A DNA stretch of 23,992 bases from Candidatus Woesearchaeota archaeon (GTDB lineage Archaea > Nanobdellota > Nanobdellia > Woesearchaeales > UBA525): NCBI GenBank assembly GCA_018221245.1, contig JAAOYH010000055.1:1-23992 (forward strand). The letters run 5' to 3'. Every line of letters begins with the position of its first letter. The first letter of the stretch is position 1. The notes beneath the pieces were generated by a model. The model was not told the DNA's origin. It ran no database searches and saw only the letters and a list, made by a program, of their open reading frames with translations. The position numbers were made by a program, and so were the translations under genes. Positions 7,991-14,262 of this stretch are shown here, one piece after another.

Positions 7991-8473
7991 CTATTCCAGT
8001 ATATGGATATCATGCACCGTCTTATACGAGTGCATCTCTTCTGCTTTGAACCATAAGGAGATCTCTTTCTTCGCGTCCTCAGTGTTTGCTGATGCGTGGA
8101 TGAGGTTCTTGATCCCTATTCCTTGTTTGTCTGCGTAGCCGTAAGATACGTGAGCGTAGTCTCCTCTGATAGTGCCAGGGGCCGCGCTTTTAGGCTCGGT
8201 ACCGCCGACCATCTTCCTGACTGTCGCTATCGCTTCTACACCCTCTATTGCTAGAGCGAGCACAGGCCCGTGAGTGATAACTTTCTCAAGACCCTTGTAG
8301 AACGCCTTTTCCACATGCTCTGCGTAGTGCTTCTTAGCAAAGTCCTTGTCGACCCAGACCATCTTCGTGCCTACTATCTTCAGTCCGGCACGCTCGAAGC
8401 GCATAATAATCTCTCCCATGAAGCCACGCTGCACTGCATCTGGTTTCAGCAGCACTAGCGAACGCTCTATCAT
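7991..8473 (-). CDS. ndk: Nucleoside diphosphate kinase
   Basis: A 160-residue NDK that balances nucleoside triphosphates by a ping-pong phosphotransfer through a histidine. The start SLVLLKPDAVQRG is diagnostic, GTIRGDY forms part of the nucleotide site, and the active-site segment NLIHASAN places the phosphorylated histidine at His126. The Ser after it is Ala-Ser, as in many archaeal enzymes. The C-terminus is complete and slightly longer than the bacterial form (about 140). Its start overlaps the eL24 stop by 4 nt (ATGA), which indicates translational coupling in the ribosomal operon, where ndk is a standard member in archaea. Confidence 0.97.
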   Translation of the reverse strand: MIERSLVLLKPDAVQRGFMGEIIMRFERAGLKIVGTKMVWVDKDFAKKHYAEHVEKAFYKGLEKVITHGPVLALAIEGVEAIATVRKMVGGTEPKSAAPGTIRGDYAHVSYGYADKQGIGIKNLIHASANTEDAKKEISLWFKAEEMHSYKTVHDIHILE

Positions 8474-8781
8474 TTCTTCTCCTCCTTGACAGGAGCTTTC
8501 TTGACGGGTGCCTTCTTAGCCACAGGTTTCGGCGCGGGCTTTGGAGCCTCCTTCTTAACAGGTTTGACTTCCTCTGCCTCGTGCTTCATCTCAGCCATGT
8601 GCTGTTCCTTAGACTGTCTGGCAGCTCTTGTCCACCCAAAGTTCCTAGGGTTTCTCTTCAGCACCAGCAGATTCTTCTCGCACTTGCGAGAGCAGAACCA
8701 TAGTATCTTTGCATCCTTCTTCACGAACATCTTGCCCGTTCCGAAGGGTATCTCTGTGCCGCAGAATGTGCATCTTGCCAT
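8470..8781 (-). CDS. rpl24e: Ribosomal protein eL24
   Basis: A large-subunit ribosomal protein of 103 residues. The conserved zinc-ribbon core occupies residues 1-66, with C4, C7, C30 and C34 as the four ligands and the family pattern RNPRNFGWTRAAR. Archaeal eL24 is usually about 60-70 residues. Here a Lys/Pro/Ala tail (about 68-103) with repeated KKAPVK units is added, comparable to the tails on eS6 and DnaK in this window. It starts one nucleotide after eS28 ends and overlaps ndk by 4 nt, so it sits in the middle of a tightly coupled operon. Confidence 0.95.
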   Translation of the reverse strand: MARCTFCGTEIPFGTGKMFVKKDAKILWFCSRKCEKNLLVLKRNPRNFGWTRAARQSKEQHMAEMKHEAEEVKPVKKEAPKPAPKPVAKKAPVKKAPVKEEKK

Positions 8782-8782
8782 C

Positions 8783-9037
8783 TTACATGCCTCCTCTGCC
8801 TGCCTTCCTCAGTGGGCGTGCCTCTATCTCAGTCTCTCGGAGCATTAGCATATCCCCAAGCTGGACAGGACCTTTAACGTTGCGTCTGATGACCTTGTTC
8901 TTGTCCCGTCCGTCGAGAACCCTGACTCGCACTTGGATTGCCTCTCCACGGGCACCTGTGCGACCGATTATCTCCTCGATCTCTCCTGGAACTGCGACAG
9001 TGAAGGTCACTCCCGCGCTTTTTTTGTCGTCTGCCAT
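8783..9037 (-). CDS. rps28e: Ribosomal protein eS28
   Basis: A small-subunit ribosomal protein of 84 residues, near the usual 65-85. It forms one OB-type beta barrel close to the mRNA exit region of the 30S particle. The signature GRTGARGEAIQVRVRVLDG and the C-terminal RETEIEARPLRK identify it. It lies 8 nt after eL8 and 1 nt before eL24, in the conserved archaeal order eL8-eS28-eL24-ndk. Confidence 0.96.
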   Translation of the reverse strand: MADDKKSAGVTFTVAVPGEIEEIIGRTGARGEAIQVRVRVLDGRDKNKVIRRNVKGPVQLGDMLMLRETEIEARPLRKAGRGGM

Positions 9038-9045
9038 AAGATTAC

Positions 9046-9348
9046 CTATACGTTCTTGATTAGATCCTTGGCGTTGCCTTCCTCAACAACAGCAACAGCT
9101 GCGGTACCCAGAGGGAGTCCTGCTGCGGCGCCGAGCTCGTCCTTCTTTGAGACAGCAATGCACTTCACGCCTTTCTCTTTCGAGAGAAGCGGCAGATGCA
9201 TGACGATCTCCTTGGGCTGCGTGTCTTCCGCGTATGCGACAAACTTCGCTTGACCCTTCTCTAGGACTTTTGTGACTTCGTTGCAACCTTTCTTGATCTT
9301 GCCCGTTTTGCGTGCGAGCTCGATGATTTCGAATGCCTGTTCTGACAT
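9046..9348 (-). CDS. rpl7ae: Ribosomal protein eL8 (L7Ae), kink-turn binder
   Basis: A 100-residue L7Ae. In archaea this protein is part of the 50S subunit and also binds kink-turns in box C/D and H/ACA guide RNAs and RNase P. The family core is seen in GKIKKGCNEVTKVLEKGQAKFVAYAEDTQP, split here as KGCNEVTKVLEKG (about 20-32) and the following AEDTQP. The ATG at 9348 is preceded by GGAGG at 9356-9360. A reading frame extends 22 codons further upstream, but the Shine-Dalgarno site and family alignment decide for 9348. It is the first gene of the translation operon. Its TATA box (9441-9448) predicts a 70-nt leader with a three-way junction and a kink-turn-like element, so self-regulation is plausible. 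Confidence 0.96.
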   Translation of the reverse strand: MSEQAFEIIELARKTGKIKKGCNEVTKVLEKGQAKFVAYAEDTQPKEIVMHLPLLSKEKGVKCIAVSKKDELGAAAGLPLGTAAVAVVEEGNAKDLIKNV

Positions 9349-9418
9349 AGTTGTTCCTCCGTGATTTGAGAACCTTTTGGCCTCATTCAGCCCAGTTCGG
9401 GCGTCATAAATCACTGGC
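9349..9418 (-). promoter_or_regulatory. Structured 5' leader of the eL8 operon, kink-turn candidate
   Basis: The predicted 70-nt leader folds as a three-way junction. The outer stem pairs GUGAUUU (9414-9408) with AAAUCAC (9367-9361), seven Watson-Crick pairs. Hairpin A is GCCC-GAACU-GGGC (9402-9390). Hairpin B is GAGGCC-AAAA-GGUUCUC (9384-9368, two G-U pairs, one bulge) and stacks directly on the outer stem. The outer stem abuts the ribosome binding site (GGAGG, 9360-9356). Around hairpin A the bases UAU-GA on the 5' side and GA on the 3' side match a kink-turn with U at its third loop position. The fold is read by eye. Confidence 0.5.
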
Positions 9419-9440
9419 TACTCGGAGAATCAGCAAGGTC

Positions 9441-9448
9441 TTTATAAG
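9441..9448 (-). promoter_or_regulatory. TATA box of the eL8 operon
   Basis: CTTATAAA on the coding strand, 93-100 nt upstream of the eL8 ATG. Archaeal initiation about 25 nt downstream predicts a transcript beginning near 9418, which gives the operon a real leader unlike most genes around it. The box lies just before the 3' end of the upstream membrane-protein gene. Confidence 0.55.
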
Positions 9449-9456
9449 CGTTACGC

Positions 9457-10368
9457 TCAGAGTCTGTCGAGCGCTTCTAGAATTTTATCGCAGAACTCCA
9501 GCGCAGAGACATGATAACTCTCTACAGGGTCACGATCGTTAGTTTTGAGAACATCTATTAGAGTATCATTGCCTTCTTTGCTGCGAGCGATGTTCTTCAG
9601 GCGATTCAACTCCTTCTTTGAGAATACCTGGTTCTCTTTCTTCTCCAGCGTGGCTAAGCGATCCCTAATCTTGTGCAAGAGTATTTTGGATCGCACAACA
9701 TCATCTCCATCTTCTGTGGACTCTGCGTAATCGTTATACCACTCTCTGAGTATTCTAATTCTCTCTCTCATATCGGGCGTGCCACCGTTATTTTTCTTGT
9801 AGACTCTGCCAATAACGAAGTTGAGCGCCTTGACCTTGTCCTCTATGCTCTGGACGTACTCGTCGAGCTTCTCCTTCTCGAATTTGAAGTCGTCAGGCAC
9901 CCCTGTTCTGTGAGGCTCTGCAGCTACCAACCATACGAAGAATGTCATCACTGTGGCAAAAATCAGGCTGAGTCCGACAGCTCCTGTGATGTTCATGGGA
10001 ACAACAAGTATCATGGCAATGGGCCATAAGAAGCCAAGAGCCAGGACGTGCACTACAGCCAGAAGCATCCAGTATGAGACTCTCTTGTAGTGTGCGTTCG
10101 TGATAATCATGTGGCCCAATAGTGTGACCAAGAGAGGAAGTAAACCTACAAAGACATTTACAAGAGGACTTCCAGTGAATACTGCCAGAACAGGCACTAG
10201 AATGACTGATGCTACGAAGCAAATTGCGAGAACGAACATCACCCTGCGCTCCTCCTCTGGACGCACGTGCGCGTCACCTAAAGGGTTGACATCCTCAGGG
10301 TGCTCAATCTCTTCCTTGGGGACGGCATCCTCCTTCCCTGGAAGCTTCTTCTCCTCTTCCTCTACCAT
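9457..10368 (-). CDS. Unknown four-helix membrane protein with cytoplasmic helical domain
   Basis: A 303-residue protein that I do not recognise. An acidic N-terminal tail (1-42, rich in Glu and Pro) is followed by four predicted membrane segments at about 43-64, 68-89, 99-124 and 128-149. A charged, largely helical domain (about 160-303) then has coiled-coil character (RDRLATLEKKEN). The tail domain contains one cysteine and no recognisable catalytic motif. The ATG at 10368 is 23-32 nt from a TATA-like CATTTAAATA (10391-10400), which suggests a leaderless mRNA. It stands upstream of the eL8 operon on the same strand but that operon has its own promoter. Confidence 0.8.
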   Translation of the reverse strand: MVEEEEKKLPGKEDAVPKEEIEHPEDVNPLGDAHVRPEEERRVMFVLAICFVASVILVPVLAVFTGSPLVNVFVGLLPLLVTLLGHMIITNAHYKRVSYWMLLAVVHVLALGFLWPIAMILVVPMNITGAVGLSLIFATVMTFFVWLVAAEPHRTGVPDDFKFEKEKLDEYVQSIEDKVKALNFVIGRVYKKNNGGTPDMRERIRILREWYNDYAESTEDGDDVVRSKILLHKIRDRLATLEKKENQVFSKKELNRLKNIARSKEGNDTLIDVLKTNDRDPVESYHVSALEFCDKILEALDRL

Positions 10369-10423
10369 GGTTCAACACAGTAAGCTGCCTTATTTAAATG
10401 TTCTTTTAGTTTAGAAATCCCTT

Positions 10424-10714
10424 CTAATCGTTTGTTTGACTGGAACTGTACGAATGCTTTGGCAACCTTAACCAATAGCTCGATATCCTTATTCTAGTAG
10501 ATTCAGAGTCTTTTGTTATTCTTATCCTATCCCCCTTCCTTGCACGACTATGTTCGATACCATTGAACACATCAGGAACAAACAAAGTCTCTTCACTCAT
10601 TGCGACCTTATCTTCATTGAACACATCATAAACGTACATGGTTCCGTATTGGCACGGAGAGCTAGTGAACATGTACGGTCCTGCTCCCTTAAAGATTCCT
10701 TCAATTGAAGCCAT
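10424..10714 (-). CDS. Unknown small protein
   Basis: A 96-residue soluble protein without a family I can name. It has a short N-terminus (MASIEGIFKGAGPYMF), a Tyr/Val/Asp-rich middle (GTMYVYDVFNEDK), and a basic C-terminal third (RKGDRIRITKDSESTRIRIS), all suggesting a small beta-rich fold. An upstream in-frame start at 10735 exists, but the ATG at 10714 is 26-36 nt from the TATA element TAAATATATC (10741-10750), as for other leaderless genes here, and is preferred. Base composition is a little AT-richer than the neighbours. It is divergent from the prepilin peptidase. Confidence 0.62.
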   Translation of the reverse strand: MASIEGIFKGAGPYMFTSSPCQYGTMYVYDVFNEDKVAMSEETLFVPDVFNGIEHSRARKGDRIRITKDSESTRIRISSYWLRLPKHSYSSSQTND

Positions 10715-10760
10715 ATAAATTAGGAATCCATTCAACTACATAAATATATCCTCGAGGACG

Positions 10761-10769
10761 GTTTATATA
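10761..10769 (+). promoter_or_regulatory. TATA box of a candidate small RNA
   Basis: GTTTATATA on the plus strand, about 20-28 nt before the start of a stem-loop at 10789. It is 116 nt from the ATG at 10885, which has its own TATA box, so it is not needed for the peptidase gene. Confidence 0.4.
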
Positions 10770-10788
10770 TCTGCTTGCTCGTCACGAG

Positions 10789-10829
10789 CTCTTATTGGGG
10801 GTTGCTAATTGATAGCCAGTTACCAAGAG
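10789..10829 (+). ncRNA. Candidate structured small RNA or alternative leader
   Basis: A nested stem-loop. CTCTT (10789-10793) pairs with AAGAG (10825-10829) at the base, GG pairs with CC next, and GCTA-ATTGA-TAGC forms the apical hairpin (10804-10816). The 5' base of the stem coincides with the transcription start expected from the TATA box at 10761-10769. It could be an independent RNA or the leader of a longer peptidase transcript. The pairing includes an asymmetric internal loop and is weak in parts. Confidence 0.33.
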
Positions 10830-10852
10830 ATTGAGATTGATTTCGACTGATA

Positions 10853-10862
10853 TCTATTTATA
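10853..10862 (+). promoter_or_regulatory. TATA box of the prepilin peptidase gene
   Basis: TCTATTTATA lies 23-32 nt before the ATG at 10885, as in leaderless archaeal genes. Confidence 0.5.
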
Positions 10863-10884
10863 GGGGGTCTTCCGCAGGAAATCC

Positions 10885-11736
10885 ATGGAAGTCCTCTTAG
10901 TATTCTTGTTTGTGGGACTGGTGATAGCTGCTTATAGGGATTTTCTCACTAGAGAAATCCCCGATACTCTCAACTACGGACTCATAGCCATAGGCCTGCT
11001 GGGAGGACTCATAGCCTCGATAACTTACTCGAATATCCTGCTCTTCTTATCTCATCTTGCAGGATTCGCTGCGAGTTTTGCTCTCGGCATGCTGATGTAC
11101 CACACACGCCAGTGGGGTGGTGGCGACGCGAAACTGATGATGGGTGTCGGAGCGATAATAGGATTATCTACAGAAAACATAGACCTGGCGGCATACCTCA
11201 TACTCCTCATATTTGCAGGATCAATCTACGGATTCATCCACACTACAGCAATCGCTATGGCACATAGAAAAAGGTTCAAGACCGCATTCATGAAGAAGAT
11301 AAGAGAGCCGAAAGTGCACAAACTAAGGATAGGACTAGTGTGGTCTGGCGCATTGATAATATTGTTGCTGTTGTTCGTGCCAATAGACTTCAAGTTCATC
11401 CTGGGATTCGTCCTACTAGGTATTTACGTCCTAGTATACTCCTGGATCTTCATCTCTACGATAGAACAGACATTCCTGGTCAAGCAGATTGCAGTGAAAG
11501 CCCTAACAGAAGGGGATTGGATGATTAACGATGTGAAGGTCGGGAAGAAAGTCATAGTTCCTGCTTCAGCCACAGGACTCTCTAAAGAGCAGATAACCAT
11601 CTTGAAACGCTCCAAGACCAAGACCGTGACAGTGAAAGAAGGTGTGCCTTTCGCGCCGTCTTTCCTGCTAGGATTTATACTACTACTCGCCGCCAAACAA
11701 TGGCTCGGAGTATCAATTGTCAGTCTTTTCTTCTAG
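10885..11736 (+). CDS. Archaeal type IV prepilin/preflagellin peptidase (family A24)
   Basis: A 283-residue membrane aspartyl protease. It cuts class III signal peptides from pilin- or archaellin-like proteins at the inner face of the membrane. The two catalytic aspartates are D19 (in YRDFLTREIPD) and D81 (in the GGGDAK motif, 78-83). Several hydrophobic helices cover residues 1-215. A C-terminal soluble part (about 200-265), with EGDWMINDVK, GLSKEQITIL and VKEGVPFAPSFLLG, matches the archaeal A24 C-terminal domain found in FlaK/EppA-type enzymes. I cannot tell from the sequence whether pili or archaella are its target; no pilin gene is adjacent. The start is supported by a TATA box 23-32 nt upstream. 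The next gene is convergent. Confidence 0.9.
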   Translation: MEVLLVFLFVGLVIAAYRDFLTREIPDTLNYGLIAIGLLGGLIASITYSNILLFLSHLAGFAASFALGMLMYHTRQWGGGDAKLMMGVGAIIGLSTENIDLAAYLILLIFAGSIYGFIHTTAIAMAHRKRFKTAFMKKIREPKVHKLRIGLVWSGALIILLLLFVPIDFKFILGFVLLGIYVLVYSWIFISTIEQTFLVKQIAVKALTEGDWMINDVKVGKKVIVPASATGLSKEQITILKRSKTKTVTVKEGVPFAPSFLLGFILLLAAKQWLGVSIVSLFF

Positions 11737-11744
11737 ACAAGATA

Positions 11745-12152
11745 TTATCTCATCACACTAGAGACATAAAAATCCCTAAGATGATTATACATCTGCTGAA
11801 CAACTGGTTTCCATGCTTCAGCATCTTCAATAGAAATATGTTCGTTTGATGAAACGCCCAAAAGAATCTTATCTAAAGTCAGGTCAACTCTTTGCCAATC
11901 GGAAGCAAGCGCAATTGCGTTCTTTTGTCCAGATGACAAATCAGTTCTCGAATATGCAGGGCCATTATGTCTGAAAGTTTGGGTGCCTGAAGAATTGCCA
12001 AAAATATCTAAAACAGCGCCTAGGCCTATAAAGAAAGCGCTCATAGCATTTCTTTTTTGGGCTTTTGGATTTTCTAATGAAGCCAACCATTCATTATATT
12101 TAGCAACAGATTCATCAAATTCTTGAGCATAATCTGCTGTTTGTCGATCCAT
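11745..12152 (-). CDS. Unknown small protein, AT-rich gene
   Basis: A 135-residue protein of unknown family. It has a helical N-terminus (YAQEFDESVAKYNEWLASLENPKAQKRNA), here noted as residues 8-36, a hydrophobic stretch MSAFFIGLGAVLDIFG that may be a membrane helix or an amphipathic segment (about 37-52), and a soluble C-terminal half. The gene is visibly richer in A and T than its neighbours, with many AAA, GAA and TTT codons, and may have been acquired more recently. The ATG at 12152 is about 25 nt from an A/T-only TATA stretch (12172-12184). It converges on the peptidase gene with 8 nt between the two stops. Confidence 0.62.
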   Translation of the reverse strand: MDRQTADYAQEFDESVAKYNEWLASLENPKAQKRNAMSAFFIGLGAVLDIFGNSSGTQTFRHNGPAYSRTDLSSGQKNAIALASDWQRVDLTLDKILLGVSSNEHISIEDAEAWKPVVQQMYNHLRDFYVSSVMR

Positions 12153-12268
12153 AATTTCAGGATTATTCCAAGCAATATATATTTTACTGCCTAGTGTCTA
12201 TCTCTTGATTTTGTCCTTCTGATGCGTTGACTAACTAGATTTCCTACACCATTATCCCAGGCACAACG

Positions 12269-12277
12269 CTTATAAAC
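12269..12277 (+). promoter_or_regulatory. TATA box of L10e
   Basis: CTTATAAAC lies 23-31 nt before the L10e ATG at 12300. The distance leaves no room for a leader, so this ribosomal gene appears leaderless, unlike eL8 and eS6. Confidence 0.55.
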
Positions 12278-12299
12278 CACTTGCAGTTCTCGCGAGCAT

Positions 12300-12818
12300 A
12301 TGGCAAAGCTTCGCAAAGGTGTCGCGTACAGAAAGCTTGAGCGCCCCTATACTAGGAGGTCTAAGTACAGGAAGAAGAACTTCGTTCGCGCGAGCCCTCA
12401 CAACCTGATTGTCAAGTACGAGATGGGCGATCCCAAGAAGAAATTCGCATGGAAACTCCTTCTCCTAGCAGATGGAGATGTTCAGCTGCGCCATAATGCC
12501 ATCGAGGCATCACGTAAGACAGCAAACAGATTCCTCGAGGATAACCTCAACAAGGACTACCATCTCAAGTTCAGAATCTTCCCACACCACGTTCTTAGAG
12601 AGAACCCGCTCGCATCCGGAGCAGGCGCAGACCGTATGAGCACAGGCATGAAGCTGTCTTTCGGCAAGCCAATAGGCCTCGCCGCACAGTGCAAACGCGG
12701 ACAGCCAATCGCTGAGGTCAATGTGGATGAGAAGAATATCCCCTTCGCGGTTAAAGCGCTCAAGAGGATGCAGCACAAGTTCCCCGTTAGATGTCTTATT
12801 TCTCAGGAGAAAAACTAA
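12300..12818 (+). CDS. rpl10e: Ribosomal protein L10e (uL16)
   Basis: A large-subunit protein of 172 residues, the usual archaeal length. It binds near the A-site and the central protuberance of the 50S subunit. The start KGVAYRKLERPYTRRSK and the signature SGAGADRMSTGMKLSFGKPIG, given here in part as ADRMSTGMK, mark the archaeal/eukaryotic L10e form rather than bacterial L16. The basic N-terminus and the complete C-terminal KRMQHKFPV are present. It is transcribed alone from its own TATA box and appears leaderless. Its last 4 nt overlap the stop of the convergent GTPase gene. Confidence 0.96.
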   Translation: MAKLRKGVAYRKLERPYTRRSKYRKKNFVRASPHNLIVKYEMGDPKKKFAWKLLLLADGDVQLRHNAIEASRKTANRFLEDNLNKDYHLKFRIFPHHVLRENPLASGAGADRMSTGMKLSFGKPIGLAAQCKRGQPIAEVNVDEKNIPFAVKALKRMQHKFPVRCLISQEKN

Positions 12819-13762
12819 ATCCACTCCTTGAACATTGTCTTCAACTCTTTCTTAAGATCTTCAGCGTCAGAGTAGCCCTCTAGATTATGTAGTTCCTCTG
12901 TCAAGTCTGTCTTGCTGATATACACAAGGATGTCCTTGTCTAATTTAGTCAAAGTATCATAGAGTTCGCCCTGCATTTTCATAGAATAGCTCTCCTCAGT
13001 AGGGTCGAACACATAGACTATCACGTGCGCCAGATACCTTAGTGCGAGTTCCGCTTTTTGCTCTATAGCATTCGCCTTCTTCCTGTTCAGAGTCCCAGGG
13101 GTATCTACGCACTGGATCTTGTTGTACTTGTAAGTGAAATATCCCACATTCAGGCCTTTCGTAGTGAAGGCGTACGCCTTGATCTCTGGATCAGCTCCTG
13201 TAAGCTTCTTCAGGAGTGTGCTCTTGCCAACATTGGGGAACCCTGCTATAGCGATTGTGAACAGAGATTCATCTATAGCAGGCATAGATCTGAACACATT
13301 CCTGGCTTTGTTGAGAGTTTCAAAGTGTTTCTTTGTCGAGTTTAGAATGGAAGCGACTCTTCCCAGGCAGGCCTTTCTTATCTGGATTATGTTATCCCTA
13401 GATGTTGCTGTATTTATTCCTCTTTGATGCTCTTTTACAACACCTTTTACCGTTCTGATGGCATGTCCTAGTCCGCCCAAAGCCTGTTTCACTTCACCAA
13501 AATCCATGTCTAGCTCAAAGACGTTCTTGTTGAACTCGCCGAACTGATCCATGCTTGGATACGCGTCATGCAGTTTCTGGAGACTGGCCACCAACGTGTT
13601 GCTCACTGCTTGTAGCCTGTCACGCTCTTTAGCCCTTAGCCTTGCTTGAGGATCCCTGATGCCTGCAGATTTCACTCCTGACTTCCTGCCTTTCCCAAAC
13701 GCGGCGTCCAGGTATGCTCGTGGAGATTCCGCAGAGGGTATCCTGTCGAAATGGACTTTCAT
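12815..13762 (-). CDS. NOG1-family GTPase, ribosome assembly
   Basis: A 315-residue GTPase of the NOG1 group (Obg-like superfamily), which in eukaryotes and by inference in archaea acts in maturation of the large ribosomal subunit. A helical N-terminal domain (about 1-165) precedes the G domain. G1 is GFPNVGKST (174-182), the G2 threonine lies in AFTTKGLNVG (198-207), G3 is DTPG (220-223), and G4 is SKTD in place of NKxD, as usual in this family. It is shorter than eukaryotic NOG1 because the C-terminal extension is absent. A TATA-like element lies about 23-31 nt upstream (13785-13793). It shares a 4-nt convergent overlap with L10e. Confidence 0.9.
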   Translation of the reverse strand: MKVHFDRIPSAESPRAYLDAAFGKGRKSGVKSAGIRDPQARLRAKERDRLQAVSNTLVASLQKLHDAYPSMDQFGEFNKNVFELDMDFGEVKQALGGLGHAIRTVKGVVKEHQRGINTATSRDNIIQIRKACLGRVASILNSTKKHFETLNKARNVFRSMPAIDESLFTIAIAGFPNVGKSTLLKKLTGADPEIKAYAFTTKGLNVGYFTYKYNKIQCVDTPGTLNRKKANAIEQKAELALRYLAHVIVYVFDPTEESYSMKMQGELYDTLTKLDKDILVYISKTDLTEELHNLEGYSDAEDLKKELKTMFKEWI

Positions 13763-13831
13763 GATATGAGGATGTGTTTATAGCTTATAAATAAGAAGGT
13801 TTGTCACTCAATAGTGGTGAAATACAGAAAC

Positions 13832-13840
13832 ATTTATATA
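13832..13840 (+). promoter_or_regulatory. TATA box of the gene at 13875
   Basis: ATTTATATA is followed about 25 nt later by AGGAGGGGA (13862-13870), a strong Shine-Dalgarno site just before the ATG at 13875. The predicted leader is only about 12-15 nt. Confidence 0.5.
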
Positions 13841-13874
13841 CTCATCCGTCAATAAACACACAGGAGGGGATAAT

Positions 13875-14153
13875 ATGGAAGCAACCAGCAGAATTCCAAG
13901 AAACATACAACGAAAAAATCAGGAAAATCTTGAGTTCAGGGCGCGGTGGATGGCCAGCACACTAAAAGAGCTAGATCCCGAAAGCCAACTCAGAGTAGCA
14001 GGCCAGTACGCCATATACGGAATAGAACTTCCTTACAGGCAACTCCTGAAAGAAAAGCAAACTAAGACGCCTCAATACAGGCAAGGACAAGCGCCAAAGG
14101 AGAACGTCAAAGGATACTCTGCGTCACACAAGGCACAGCCTCAGTATCTATAA
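13875..14153 (+). CDS. Unknown small basic protein
   Basis: A 92-residue protein that I do not recognise. It has a basic N-terminus (SRIPRNIQRKNQEN), a helical middle (FRARWMASTLKELDPESQLRVAGQYAIYG split at about 23-50), and a Gln/Tyr/Lys-rich low-complexity tail ending in QPQYL. It has no cysteine and no membrane segment. Its Shine-Dalgarno site (GGAGGGG) is among the strongest in the window, which suggests high expression. The composition resembles that of the small gene between grpE and dnaK (Gln-, Tyr-, Lys-rich, disordered tail), but I see no real sequence similarity. A nucleic-acid or ribosome-associated role is possible and unproven. Confidence 0.68.
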   Translation: MEATSRIPRNIQRKNQENLEFRARWMASTLKELDPESQLRVAGQYAIYGIELPYRQLLKEKQTKTPQYRQGQAPKENVKGYSASHKAQPQYL

Positions 14154-14170
14154 TCCTCTTTTTCATTATC

Positions 14171-14179
14171 TTTATAAAC
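14171..14179 (+). promoter_or_regulatory. TATA box of eS6
   Basis: TTTATAAAC lies 84-92 nt before the eS6 ATG. Initiation about 25 nt downstream would be near 14200, exactly at the first base pair of the structured leader. Confidence 0.55.
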
Positions 14180-14199
14180 CCCTTGCTGTTCCAGCAGGA

Positions 14200-14262
14200 T
14201 GCTGAGACCGCATATGCGCGGCTGCACTTTCCGAAGGCAGCTGAGTCTCGGGAGGGAAAAAA
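14200..14262 (+). promoter_or_regulatory. Structured 5' leader of eS6, three-way junction
   Basis: Outer stem: CUGAGAC (14202-14208) with GUCUCGG (14245-14251), seven pairs, one of them U-G. Hairpin 1: CGC-AUAU-GCG (14209-14218). Hairpin 2: CGGCUGC-A-CUU (14219-14229) with AAG-GCAGCUG (14234-14243), ten pairs around a UCCG tetraloop with one bulged A and one G-U. The helices are contiguous; only A14244 is unpaired at the junction. The ribosome binding site (GGAGGG, 14251-14256) begins at the last base of the outer stem. Such compact pairing by chance is unlikely. Confidence 0.6.

Noticed and set aside
10801..10850. Box C/D guide RNA upstream of the prepilin peptidase
   Set aside because: CTGA and TGAT-like bits are present, but no proper RTGATGA box C with matching spacing and terminal stem.
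14200..14251. Kink-turn in the eS6 leader
   Set aside because: CUGA occurs twice, but no NNN-GA/GA arrangement next to a helix is found. The three-way junction does not need one.
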